64,000 nt of DNA from JAFGXF01 sp963732595 (GTDB lineage: Bacteria > Chloroflexota > Anaerolineae > Anaerolineales > Anaerolineaceae). The stretch lies in contig CAVSZZ010000002.1 of the NCBI GenBank assembly GCA_963732595.1, positions 1,426,001 to 1,490,000 on the forward strand, given 5' to 3'. How positions within the stretch are numbered: position 1 is the stretch's first letter; every line of letters begins with the position of its first letter. The position numbers and the translations under genes were made by a program. A model generated the notes under the pieces. It did no database searches. It was not told the origin of the DNA and saw only the letters and a program-made list of their open reading frames with translations. This document shows positions 16,356 through 24,721 of this stretch, one piece after another.

Positions 16356-17336
16356 ATGCAAACATTCCTGCATGGTCGCGATATGATCGGCGACCTGGAT
16401 TTCTCAAGAGAAGAAGTCGAAACCGTCCTGGACGTGGCCTTCGATCTGAAGCGTAAGCGCGCCCTGAATGAGCTGACCCCCATCCTGCGCGACCGGGTGC
16501 TGGCGATGCTGTTCTTCTTCAGCAGTACCCGTACGCGCGGCTCCTTCGAGGCGGGCATGGCCCACCTCGGCGGGCATGCTGCCTTCATCGAATCCCGGAC
16601 CACCCAGATTTCGCATGGTGACACTCCCAAGGAGATCGGTGAGATCTTCGGTCGCTACTTTGACGGAATTGCCATTCGCCACGTGGATTGGGGCATCGGG
16701 AACAAGTATATCAACGAGGTCGCCAAAGCCTCTCGCGTGCCGGTCCTGAACATGCAGTGCGACATCTGGCACCCGTTCCAATGCCTGGCTGACCTGATGA
16801 CCATCATGGAAAAGAAGGGCCGCAACCTGCGCAAGAAGAAAATGGTCGTTTCTTGGGCCTATGCGGCTTCCTACCAGAAACCCATCTCTGTACCGCAGTC
16901 GCTGATCGTACAGATGCCCCGCTTCGACATGGACGTCGTCCTGGCACACCCACCGGAATTCAAGTTGATGCCCGATGTGATGGATGCTGCCCGTGAACAG
17001 GCAAAGAAGTATGGCACCTCTTTCACCGTGACCGACTCGATGGAAGAAGCTTTCAAGGACGCCGACATTGTCTATGCCAAGTCCTGGGGTGCGCTCTTAA
17101 CCACCAGCGATGCTGACGAAGGCGCCAAGATCATCAAGAAGTATGAGAGCTGGATCACCGATGAAAAGAAAATGAAGCTGGCCAAACCGGATGCGATCTA
17201 TATGCATCCGCTGCCAGCTGATCGTAACATCGAGGTGACCGACGCCGTCATCGATGGCCCCAATTCGGTTGTTTACGATGAGGCCGAGAACCGCATGCAT
17301 GCTCAGGAAGCCGTCATGGCCCTGACCATGAGTTAA
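16356..17336 (+). CDS. YgeW-like knotted carbamoyltransferase
   Basis: 326-aa member of the aspartate/ornithine carbamoyltransferase superfamily. Carbamoyl-phosphate loop 'FFFSSTRTRGSFEAGMAHLGG'-type near residue 55; ligand loop 'QCDIWHPFQCLADLMTI'; 'VSWAYAASYQKPISVPQ' and 'SMEEAFKDADIVYAKSW' are the features I recall from E. coli YgeW; then 'IYMHPLPADR'. It is shorter than E. coli YgeW (about 396 aa), lacking its N- and C-terminal extensions. The proline-rich knotted-loop region 'WAY..SY.KP.SVPQ' is shared with YgeW and N-acetylornithine carbamoyltransferase. Forms a unit with carbamate kinase 29 nt downstream. YgeW is part of anaerobic purine breakdown clusters. Confidence 0.83.
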   Translation: MQTFLHGRDMIGDLDFSREEVETVLDVAFDLKRKRALNELTPILRDRVLAMLFFFSSTRTRGSFEAGMAHLGGHAAFIESRTTQISHGDTPKEIGEIFGRYFDGIAIRHVDWGIGNKYINEVAKASRVPVLNMQCDIWHPFQCLADLMTIMEKKGRNLRKKKMVVSWAYAASYQKPISVPQSLIVQMPRFDMDVVLAHPPEFKLMPDVMDAAREQAKKYGTSFTVTDSMEEAFKDADIVYAKSWGALLTTSDADEGAKIIKKYESWITDEKKMKLAKPDAIYMHPLPADRNIEVTDAVIDGPNSVVYDEAENRMHAQEAVMALTMS

Positions 17337-17365
17337 TCAAATACAGGATCAATTTAGGAGAACCC

Positions 17366-18319
17366 ATGAGCACGAAACAGACCGCAGTCATTGCCATCGG
17401 TGGCAATTCCCTGATCACCGATAATGCCCATCAGGCCATCGAGGACCAATACCAGGCCGCAAAGGACACCACCAAACATATCGCCGATATGATCGAAGCC
17501 GGCTGGAATGTTGCCATCGGTCATGGAAATGGCCCCCAGGTTGGTTTGATCCTGCAACAATCCGAAGTTGCCGCCAAAGCCGCGGGAATGCACGAAACTC
17601 CGCTGGATGTTTGCGGTGCGGAGAGCCAGGGTTTGATCGGCTATCTCCTGCAGCAGAACCTGCAGAACGAATTGTACCGCCGCAAGATCGACCAGAATGT
17701 CGCCACTGTCATCACCCAGGTGCTGGTGGATATCAAGGATAAAGCCTTCCAGAACCCCACCAAACCCATCGGTGGTTTCATGACCCAGGAAGAAGCCCAT
17801 CACAAGAAGGATGAATTGGGCTGGTCGATCGTGGAAGATGCCGGCCGCGGCTGGCGGCGGGTTGTTGCTTCGCCCCTGCCCGTGGAAGTGGTCGAACTGG
17901 ATACTGTTAAAGCACTCATCGAAGCCGGTGTGATCGTGATCACCGTCGGTGGTGGCGGCATCCCAGTCATCGATGCCGGAGATGGCAGCTACATCGGAAC
18001 CGCTGCGGTCATTGATAAGGATTTTGCTTCCAGCTTGCTGGCGCAGGAGATCCACGCCGACCTGTTCGTCATCTCGACCGCGGTCGAGAAAGTGGCTCTC
18101 AATTACAACAAACCCGACCAGAAATTGCTGGACAAGATCACCGTGGCCGAAGCCAAGAAGTATATGGAAGAAGGTCACTTTGCCAAAGGTTCCATGCTGC
18201 CCAAGATGACAGCGGTCATTTCCTTCCTGGAGAATGGTGGCAAACAGGCTCTTATCACCAACCCCGAGAATATCGGCCGCGCACTCAAGGGTGAGACCGG
18301 TACCTGGATCGTTCCCTAA
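17366..18319 (+). CDS. arcC: Carbamate kinase
   Basis: 317-aa amino-acid-kinase-fold enzyme that makes ATP from carbamoyl phosphate and ADP, releasing ammonia and CO2. Motifs: 'AVIAIGGNSLI' at the N-terminus, 'GHGNGPQVGLI', 'DVCGAESQGLIGYLLQQ', 'VVASPLPVEVVE', 'VGGGGIPVI', 'DKDFASSLLAQEIHAD', 'AVEKVALNY' and 'GSMLPKMTAVISFLENGG'. SD TAGGAG precedes the ATG. Placement right after a carbamoyltransferase means the two together conserve energy from a ureido substrate, as in arginine deiminase or allantoin/purine fermentation. Confidence 0.96.
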   Translation: MSTKQTAVIAIGGNSLITDNAHQAIEDQYQAAKDTTKHIADMIEAGWNVAIGHGNGPQVGLILQQSEVAAKAAGMHETPLDVCGAESQGLIGYLLQQNLQNELYRRKIDQNVATVITQVLVDIKDKAFQNPTKPIGGFMTQEEAHHKKDELGWSIVEDAGRGWRRVVASPLPVEVVELDTVKALIEAGVIVITVGGGGIPVIDAGDGSYIGTAAVIDKDFASSLLAQEIHADLFVISTAVEKVALNYNKPDQKLLDKITVAEAKKYMEEGHFAKGSMLPKMTAVISFLENGGKQALITNPENIGRALKGETGTWIVP

Positions 18320-18330
18320 ATGAATACATG

Positions 18331-18367
18331 GGGCTCTTGCAGTTATCTGCAGGAGCCCTCTTTTTTT
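18331..18367 (+). terminator. Strong terminator after carbamate kinase
   Basis: GGGCTCTTGCAG pairs with CTGCAGGAGCCC around TTAT, followed by seven T (18361-18367). It ends the YgeW-carbamate kinase unit. Confidence 0.92.
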
Positions 18368-18397
18368 AAGTGTACAATCTGTTAATAGGAGAACCGG

Positions 18398-19640
18398 ATG
18401 GGTTCATTTACTGGTTACCGTTGCTCGATCTGTCATAGAGATTATGCCCCGGAGGAGGTGACTTACACCTGCCCTTCGGATGGAGGCAATCTGGATGTGA
18501 TCCTGGATTACCAGGCGATCAAGTCAAAAATTCAACCGGGAAGCTTTCGAAACGGTGAGCCCTCTTTGTGGCGTTACCTGCCGCTGTTACCGGTGGAAGA
18601 TCCGGGCGGAATGGGCACTCCCCTGCATGCCGCCGGCTGGACGCCGCTTTATCAACCGGATCGCCTGGCAAAACAGCTGGATCTGAAGCAATTGTGGGTA
18701 AAGGATGAAGGCAGGAATCCGACCGCTTCATTCAAAGACCGCGCCAGTTCGGTGGTGGTGGCGCGCGCCCGCCAGCTGCAAGCCGAGACGGTCGTAACTG
18801 CGTCGACCGGGAATGCCGGAGCAGCTCTGGCCGGTATGTCGGCAGCCATCGGCCAGAAAGCGGTCATCTTTGCCCCAAAAACCGCCCCACAGGCCAAGGT
18901 GGCGCAATTGCTCATTTATAACGCCGAGGTCATTCTGGTGGATGGAAATTACGATCAGGCCTTTGACCTGACGATCGAAGCTGCCCGAGAATTCGGCTGG
19001 TACTGCCGAAATACAGGCTACAACCCATTTACAGCAGAGGGAAAAAAGACCGCCGCACTCGAGATTTGGGAGACCATTTTATTCCAGGGAAAATTGACCA
19101 AACCGCTGACCCTCTTCATACCGGTCGGCGATGGCAATATCATCTCGGGAACGCATAAGGGGTTCAAGGACCTGGTGGAACTGGGCTGGCTGGAACAGAT
19201 GCCGCGCATCATCGGCGTGCAATCCGAAGGCTCAGCGGCCATCGCCAATGCCTTCCATGCGGGTGGTGAGACGATCACACCCGTCGCGGCCGATACGATC
19301 GCCGACAGCATCTCGGTCGATCTTCCACGCGATGGCGTGCGTGCCGTGCGGGCTGCCCGCGAGACCGGCGGCACTTACCTGACCGTGCCTGACAGCGATA
19401 TCCTGAAAGCCATTGCTGAACTGGGTATCCATGGCATCTTCGCGGAACCAGCCGGAGCCACAGCCTGGGCTGGCTTGAAGAAAGCACTCGCCACCGGCCA
19501 GGTGGACATCTGATGATCCGACCCTGGTCCTCCTGACCGGGTCCGGTCTTAAGGACGTCCGTGCGGCCATGCAGGCTGTCAAGGAAGCGCCCATCATTGA
19601 ACCGAGCATGGCTGCATTGAAGAAATACCTGGCCCATTAA
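18398..19640 (+). CDS. Threonine synthase-like PLP enzyme, one apparent +1 shift near the 3' end
   Basis: About 413 aa fold-type-II PLP enzyme. N-terminal zinc ribbon (Cys in 'YRCSICHRDY' and 'YTCPSDGG'), PLP lysine in 'NPTASFKDRASSVVVARA' near residue 112, phosphate-binding 'STGNAGAALAG', and 'FIPVGDGNIISGTHKGF'. The first frame stops at 19513, but the next frame carries the family's C-terminus ('DDPTLVLLTGSGLKDV...LKKYLAH'), so the shift near 19512 (extra T) splits one gene. Either genuine threonine synthase, or a recruited ammonia-lyase such as 2,3-diaminopropionate lyase, which occupies this place in E. coli (ygeX). Sequence looks more like ThrC. Confidence 0.8.
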
Positions 19641-19669
19641 TGATTCAGCAGCATATGAAGGAGCGATTA

Positions 19670-20606
19670 ATGAAAGCTACCCCCGAGATTTCCATCATCG
19701 CCCCGATTTACAACGAGATCGAGAGCCTGGAGGCTTTCCATAAGGAGATCAGCCGGGTCATGGCTAAAAGCAAGCTGACCTGGGAGCTCGTCCTGGTGGA
19801 TGACGGCTCCAGTGATGGCTCGACCGATTTGATCCGCAAGCTGGCTAAAAAGGATGCCCACATCCAACCGGTGATCTTCGCTCGTAACTTTGGCCACCAG
19901 ATCGCGGTAACCGCCGGTCTGGATTATTGCCGCGGAAAGGCGGCGGTGGTGATCGATGCCGACCTGCAGGACCCGCCGGAGGTCATCCTCGAACTGGTGA
20001 AGAAGTGGCGCGAGGGCTACCAGGTGGTTTATGCGGTGCGCAGCGAACGTGAGGGTGAGAGCTGGTTTAAACGCACCACCGCCTCGTTGTTCTACCGCAT
20101 CATCTACCGCATCACCGAGATCAAGATCCCACTCGACAGCGGCGACTTCCGCTTGTACGACCGTATGGTGATCGATGTGATGTGTTCCATGCCCGAGCGG
20201 CATCGTTTCCTGCGAGGCATGTCCACCTGGGTTGGTTTTAAGCAGGTGGGGGTGCCGTACAAACGGGCCGCGCGGTACGCCGGTGAGACCAAGTACCCCC
20301 TGCGCAAGATGCTTAAGCTGGCTTCGAACGCTGTCACCAGTTTCAGCTATTTCCCGCTGCAGCTTGCCACCTATGTCGGCTTTCATCGCTGCCGGGATCA
20401 GCATCATTGCCATCCCGGTGGTTATCATCCTGCGCCTGACCGGCTCGCTGCAGCTGATCGGGCAGGCCACCACACTGGTGGCGGTGCTCTTCCTGGGTGG
20501 GGTCCAGCTCATCTCGCTCGGCATTCTGGGGGAGTACCTCGGGCGCATTTACGATGAAGTCAAGGGGCGTCCGCTGTATATTGTCAGCGAAGCACCTGAA
20601 GATTAA
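19670..20606 (+). CDS. Family 2 glycosyltransferase (DPM1/GtrB-like), one apparent +1 shift
   Basis: About 312 aa membrane-anchored polyprenyl-phosphate sugar transferase. GT-A core: 'ISIIAPIYNEIESLEAF', 'LVLVDDGSSDGSTDLI', 'VVIDADLQDPPE' and 'SGDFRLYDR'. Two C-terminal membrane spans. The frame changes near 20385 ('ATYVGF' then 'IAAGISIIAIP'), after which the second span and 'GILGEYLGRIYDEVKGRPLYIV' complete the family C-terminus. SD AAGGAG favours the ATG at 19670. It interrupts the catabolic island with an envelope function, so it may simply share the transcript. Confidence 0.85.
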
Positions 20607-20641
20607 AACAATACTAGGAATTATTGAAGGAGTTTATAAAT

Positions 20642-22111
20642 ATGGCTAAGATTGATCTGAAAATCCACAAAGACCGGCTCGAACGGGTGGTTCAGCGGGC
20701 ACGCGACCGCAAGATCGTCATCCCGACCTTCGCTCAGATGAAAAACCCCGAACTGGTTCCCGTCAGCATTAAAGAACAGCTGGCTACGACTGGTCTGTGG
20801 GATGTTGCCCCTCAGAACTTGTTCCGCATCACCTGGCATAATGAACCCAAGGCCAGTGGTGGTGGTTTCGGTGGCGTCAATTTTCTGGAACTACCCTCCA
20901 GCCTGACCGGTACCAAAGCCCGCATTATCGTGCTGGTTGGCAAATGGTTCCCAACCGGCGCCCACAAGGTCGGTGCCGCCTTCGGCTGCCTCGTCCCGCG
21001 CCTGGTGACCGGGCAATTCGATCCGACCAGCCAGAAGGCTGTCTGGCCTTCGACCGGCAACTTCTGCCGGGGCGGCGCTTATGACTCAGCCCTGCTGGCC
21101 TGCACCTCGATTGCCATCCTGCCCGAAGGCATGAGCCAGGAGCGTTTTGACTGGCTGGCCAGTGTGGCAGGCGAGGTCATCAAGACCCCCGGTTCCGAAT
21201 CCAACGTTAAGGAGATCTTCGATAAGTGCTGGGAGCTGCGCAAATCCGGTCAGGATCTGATGATCTTCAACCAGTTCGAAGAACTCGGCAACTACCTGTG
21301 GCACTATGAGATCACCGGGCATGCCATGGAGGAAGTCCTCAAGAAGACCATGCGCAAGGGTGACCGCTATGCCGGTATGGCATCCGCCACTGGCTCGGCC
21401 GGCACCATCGCGTCAGGTGACTACATGAAACAGGTCTTCCCGGATTCGAAGATCGTCGCCAGCGAAGCCCTGCAGTGCCCGACCCTGCTTCAGAACGGTT
21501 TCGGTGCCCACCGCATCGAGGGCATCGGCGACAAGCATGTGCCGTGGATCCACAATTCGCGCAACACCGATATGGTGGTGGCGATCGATGATGAGGCCGT
21601 GGTCAGCATCTCGCGCCTGTTCAATGAGCCCGCCGGCCAGGCTTATCTGGCCAAGATGGGCGTCCCCGAGACGACCGTCAGCATGCTTAACCTGCTGGGC
21701 TTCTCCGGTATTTCGAATGTCCTGTCCGCGATTAAATTTGCCAAATATTACGAATTGGGCGATAATGATATTGTCCTGACCGTCCTGACCGACTCGATGG
21801 AGCTGTACCAGTCGCGGCTGAAGGAAATGCATGCCGAGAGTGGTGAGTACGCTACAACGGATGCCGCCGCGCACTTCGCCCGTTATTTACAGGGCGAGTC
21901 GACCGACAACCTGCTCGAGCTGAGCTTCCAGGATAAGAAACGGGTGCACAATCTGAAGTACTTCACCTGGATCGAACAGCAAGGCCGCGAGCTTTCTGAG
22001 TTGAATGCCCAATGGCAGGACAAGAACTACTGGACTGACGTCCAGGCACAGATCCCAGAGATCGACGCCCTCATCACGGACTTCAATAAACAGGTGGGCT
22101 TGATCAAATAA
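20642..22111 (+). CDS. TrpB-like fold-type-II PLP enzyme of unknown reaction
   Basis: 489-aa PLP enzyme. The likely Schiff-base lysine lies in 'WFPTGAHKVGAAFGCL' (about residue 106), which resembles the tryptophan synthase beta 'GAHKINN' loop. Other conserved-looking blocks: 'PSTGNFCRGGAYDSALLAC', 'ILPEGMSQERFDWL', 'ASATGSAGTIASGDYMKQVFP', 'ALQCPTLLQNGFGAHRIEGIGD' and 'TVLTDSMELYQSRLKEM'. It is about 100 residues longer than TrpB, with an acidic helical C-terminus. No trpA is nearby. In this island an ammonia-lyase or side-chain-eliminating role on an amino acid such as 2,3-diaminopropionate is possible but not shown. SD AAGGAG; the ATG at 20642 is preferred over one at 20624. Confidence 0.75.
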   Translation: MAKIDLKIHKDRLERVVQRARDRKIVIPTFAQMKNPELVPVSIKEQLATTGLWDVAPQNLFRITWHNEPKASGGGFGGVNFLELPSSLTGTKARIIVLVGKWFPTGAHKVGAAFGCLVPRLVTGQFDPTSQKAVWPSTGNFCRGGAYDSALLACTSIAILPEGMSQERFDWLASVAGEVIKTPGSESNVKEIFDKCWELRKSGQDLMIFNQFEELGNYLWHYEITGHAMEEVLKKTMRKGDRYAGMASATGSAGTIASGDYMKQVFPDSKIVASEALQCPTLLQNGFGAHRIEGIGDKHVPWIHNSRNTDMVVAIDDEAVVSISRLFNEPAGQAYLAKMGVPETTVSMLNLLGFSGISNVLSAIKFAKYYELGDNDIVLTVLTDSMELYQSRLKEMHAESGEYATTDAAAHFARYLQGESTDNLLELSFQDKKRVHNLKYFTWIEQQGRELSELNAQWQDKNYWTDVQAQIPEIDALITDFNKQVGLIK

Positions 22112-22118
22112 GAGGCAT

Positions 22119-22670
22119 ATGACCGGTCCGATACCCGCCAGCGCATTGGTACTGGTCGCGATCATCACCACCCGACGCGACCTCGAGATCGCCCGGGTAT
22201 TGGGCTGGTATCGCATCCCGCTCAGGCGGGCGCCCAAGGTCATCGCGGTCGATTACCTGGCTTTTTACCAGACCGCCGCCTTTGGCAGCGCCGAGCGCTG
22301 GAAGGTAAATTATGCCGCCGAGGTGAAAGGGCATGAGCTCGCCACCCGGCGGCAGCTGCTTAAGGATGAGCCCGATCACCCCCGCGCGGCTGAAGAGTAT
22401 TACAAGGTTGGGTTGGGGCCGCTCTTCAACCTGGAACGCCCGATCGCTGCGCCCACCTGGAAACGCCTGACCTTCCTGTATACGACCGGCTCCTATGTTT
22501 CCAGAGCCGAGACGGTCAACGACCTGGTGGTCCGCTCGGAGGAGCGTGTGACACTCTGGCGCAGCCTGCGCGAGCGGGCGCTGCAGAGCGGGCAATACCA
22601 ACCGGCTGATCTCCCCGAGCTGCCGGTGGACCCGGAGATATTAAAATTGTTAGGGTCGATTAATCAATGA
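22119..22670 (+). CDS. Conserved-looking hypothetical protein (183 aa)
   Basis: Starts seven bases after the PLP-enzyme stop, so it is probably co-transcribed. Soluble mixed alpha/beta protein with a well-ordered composition: 'IITTRRDLEIARVLGWYRIP' near the N-terminus (residues 17-36), then 'VIAVDYLAFYQTAAFG', 'VKGHELATRRQLLKDEPDHPRA', 'WKRLTFLYTTGSYV'. Codon use matches its neighbours. I do not recognise the family. Arg/Lys-rich first third and an aromatic cluster could indicate nucleic-acid or phosphate binding, but this is speculative. Confidence 0.65.
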   Translation: MTGPIPASALVLVAIITTRRDLEIARVLGWYRIPLRRAPKVIAVDYLAFYQTAAFGSAERWKVNYAAEVKGHELATRRQLLKDEPDHPRAAEEYYKVGLGPLFNLERPIAAPTWKRLTFLYTTGSYVSRAETVNDLVVRSEERVTLWRSLRERALQSGQYQPADLPELPVDPEILKLLGSINQ

Positions 22671-22697
22671 ACTACATTCAAGAGAGAAGAATTCATC

Positions 22698-23141
22698 GTG
22701 CATAAATCATCCTATCGACTGGTCGGAGTATATAAAATCATCCCCAGTGAAGCCTCCTTTGTGAATGCTGCCAGGTATCACGAGGATCCATATTTGCTCG
22801 ATGAGAAGGGAAGGTTCACGGGTGAAATAGACTGGGGAAATTATCAAAACCTGGCCCTGCTGGAGTTCCAGGTGTCCGGTTCATTCACCATGAACGATTT
22901 GATGAAGATATCCCAGGGAGATCAGGCACCTTACATGGAGTTTTATCTTGATCCGCGCGGCGAGAAATGTGTGGATGAGAATCAAGCCATCCGCAGGAAT
23001 GGACGCAGGGTGTGTTTCTTCATGCACTTCCTGGATACGAACCAGCCGCTAATGATTGATAACCTAAAAGTAACTTTGACAGCCATGCAGGTGCTACCGG
23101 ACCGGCTTATCCCCTTTACCCATTATTTGCCGGTGGATTAA
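22698..23141 (+). CDS. Hypothetical protein (147 aa)
   Basis: GTG start with AGAGAG upstream. Residues 1-147 form a probable beta-rich soluble protein: 'SSYRLVGVYKIIPSEASFVNAARYH'-type start, 'GEIDWGNYQNLALLEFQV', 'APYMEFYLDPRGEKCVDEN', 'RVCFFMHFLDTNQPLM'. No signal peptide and no recognised domain. It ends just before a cluster of palindromic repeats and ahead of the hydantoinase gene, so it may be in the same unit. Confidence 0.6.
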   Translation: MHKSSYRLVGVYKIIPSEASFVNAARYHEDPYLLDEKGRFTGEIDWGNYQNLALLEFQVSGSFTMNDLMKISQGDQAPYMEFYLDPRGEKCVDENQAIRRNGRRVCFFMHFLDTNQPLMIDNLKVTLTAMQVLPDRLIPFTHYLPVD

Positions 23142-23149
23142 TAATGGAG

Positions 23150-23275
23150 CACAGTAGGGCGGGATTCCAATCCCGCCGATTAATTGTAAATGTTCATTTA
23201 CTGGCGGCTATGGAAAGCCGCCCTACAATCTGGTAATCGGTGCGGCAAGCTGCACCCTACTGTTCGATATGCTTT
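23150..23275. repeat. Cluster of nested palindromes with TAGGG arms
   Basis: Three inverted repeats in a row: GGCGGGATT / AATCCCGCC (23158-23177), TAAATG / CATTTA (about 23187-23200) and GGCGGCT / AGCCGCC (about 23203-23222), then an imperfect GGTGC...GCACC (about 23241-23258). Arms are bounded by TAGGG or CCCTA, as in the repeats at 10766 and 12475, which suggests one family of REP-like elements. Confidence 0.6.
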
Positions 23276-23299
23276 ATACTTAACCCCGGAGAAAAGCCC

Positions 23300-24718
23300 A
23301 TGCCTACGCTCATTAAATCCGGGACATTGGTGACCGCCGAGGCGGTATTTGAATCCGACCTGCTGATCGATGGTGGCAAGATCGTCCAGGTCGCCAAAAA
23401 GATCTCCCCCGAGGGTAAAAAGGTCATCGATGCGACCGGGCGGCTGATCCTGCCCGGCGGGGTCGATGCACATGTTCACCTTGACCTGCCCATGTTCGGG
23501 ACGGTATCGTCTGATGACCACTACACCGGCATGAAGGCGGCTGCCTTTGGGGGCACGACCACTGTCATCGATTTCGTACCCCAGGATAAACCCTCATTGA
23601 AACAGAATATCGATGCCTGGCATGCCAAAGCCGACGATAAGGCGGCGGTCGATTTCTCCTTTCATATGAACATCACCCGCTTCAACGACCAGGTGGCAGC
23701 CGAATTCCCTTCTCTTGCGGCTGAAGGCATCACCTCCCTGAAGGTCTTTACTGCCTACAACAACCGGCTGCGCCTGCTGGATGGCGATATCTTCAAGGTT
23801 ATGCGTCTGGCACGCGAGCAGGGATACCTGACCCTGCTGCATGCCGAGAACGGTGATGTGATCGACCTGCTGGTGGCGGAAGCCCTGGCGGCTGGCCATA
23901 CCGCCCCAGTCTGGCATGCGCGTACCCGCCCTACCTGGTCCGAGGTGGAAGCCAGCCTGCGCGGTTCGGCGCTGGCAGCCATGGCAGAAGCTCCGCTCTA
24001 CCTGGTGCACATGAACGTGGCAGGCGAAGTGGATATGCTCGAGTATGTGCGCGCGCAGGGCTTGCCGGTGATGGGGGAGACCTGCCCGCAGTACCTGTTC
24101 TTCACCGAGGAACAGTTGGCGCGGCCGGATGGCGCCAAGTGGGTCTGCTCGCCGCCCATGCGCTCGCTGGATGACAACCTGCGCTTGTGGGAGGGTCTGG
24201 CGGATGGCACCATGCAGACCATCGCCACCGATCACTGTCCGTTCTTTTATAATGGTACAAAAACTATGTTATATGAAGGCAAGCCAATCAAGATTCCTGG
24301 CAAGGAGCTCGGGCAGGGTGATTTCACCAAAATACCCAACGGTTTGCCGGGTGTCGGGGATCGCCTGCCGGTCTTGTTCACACATGGCGTGGCTGCCGGA
24401 AGGCTGACCCTACCACAACTTGTGGCACTGACTTCAACAAACCCCGCAAAAATCTTCGGCTTGTACCCGCGCAAGGGTACTCTGGCGGTCGGATCGGATG
24501 CTGATCTGGCCATCTGGAATATCGACCGGCATTATCCATATGGTGTGAAAGTAGCCCAGCATCGCACCGATTACAACCTGTATGAGGGCTGGGAACTGAC
24601 TGCCCGCCCTGAAAAGGTCTTCCTGCGCGGTCAGGCTGATCGTGGATGGCGAGCGCTGGCTGGGCAAGCCGGCCAGGGGCGCTTCCTTAAACGCAAACCG
24701 GGGGCTGAGATCCTGTAA
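23300..24718 (+). CDS. Dihydropyrimidinase / D-hydantoinase (HyuA-like)
   Basis: 472-aa cyclic-amide hydrolase (EC 3.5.2). Zinc ligands 'GVDAHVHLDLPMFG' (about residue 58), carboxylated Lys in 'GITSLKVFTAYNN' (about 148), 'LLHAENGDVIDLL', and the catalytic Asp in 'ATDHCPF'. Close to the dihydropyrimidinase/hydantoinase group that includes E. coli HyuA of the purine cluster. The extreme 3' part carries a +1/-1 indel pair (about 24632 and 24673) that garbles roughly twelve residues without changing the stop. SD GGAG precedes the ATG. The next gene starts three bases after the stop. Confidence 0.9.
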   Translation: MPTLIKSGTLVTAEAVFESDLLIDGGKIVQVAKKISPEGKKVIDATGRLILPGGVDAHVHLDLPMFGTVSSDDHYTGMKAAAFGGTTTVIDFVPQDKPSLKQNIDAWHAKADDKAAVDFSFHMNITRFNDQVAAEFPSLAAEGITSLKVFTAYNNRLRLLDGDIFKVMRLAREQGYLTLLHAENGDVIDLLVAEALAAGHTAPVWHARTRPTWSEVEASLRGSALAAMAEAPLYLVHMNVAGEVDMLEYVRAQGLPVMGETCPQYLFFTEEQLARPDGAKWVCSPPMRSLDDNLRLWEGLADGTMQTIATDHCPFFYNGTKTMLYEGKPIKIPGKELGQGDFTKIPNGLPGVGDRLPVLFTHGVAAGRLTLPQLVALTSTNPAKIFGLYPRKGTLAVGSDADLAIWNIDRHYPYGVKVAQHRTDYNLYEGWELTARPEKVFLRGQADRGWRALAGQAGQGRFLKRKPGAEIL

Positions 24719-24721
24719 CCC

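Noticed and set aside
17354..18178. 274-codon minus-strand frame opposite carbamate kinase
   Set aside because: Composition is the mirror of the kinase codons; no start signal.
19509..19515. Selenocysteine insertion at TGA in the threonine synthase-like gene (selB is in the window)
   Set aside because: The homologous C-terminus continues in a different frame, so a one-base shift explains it better than UGA recoding.
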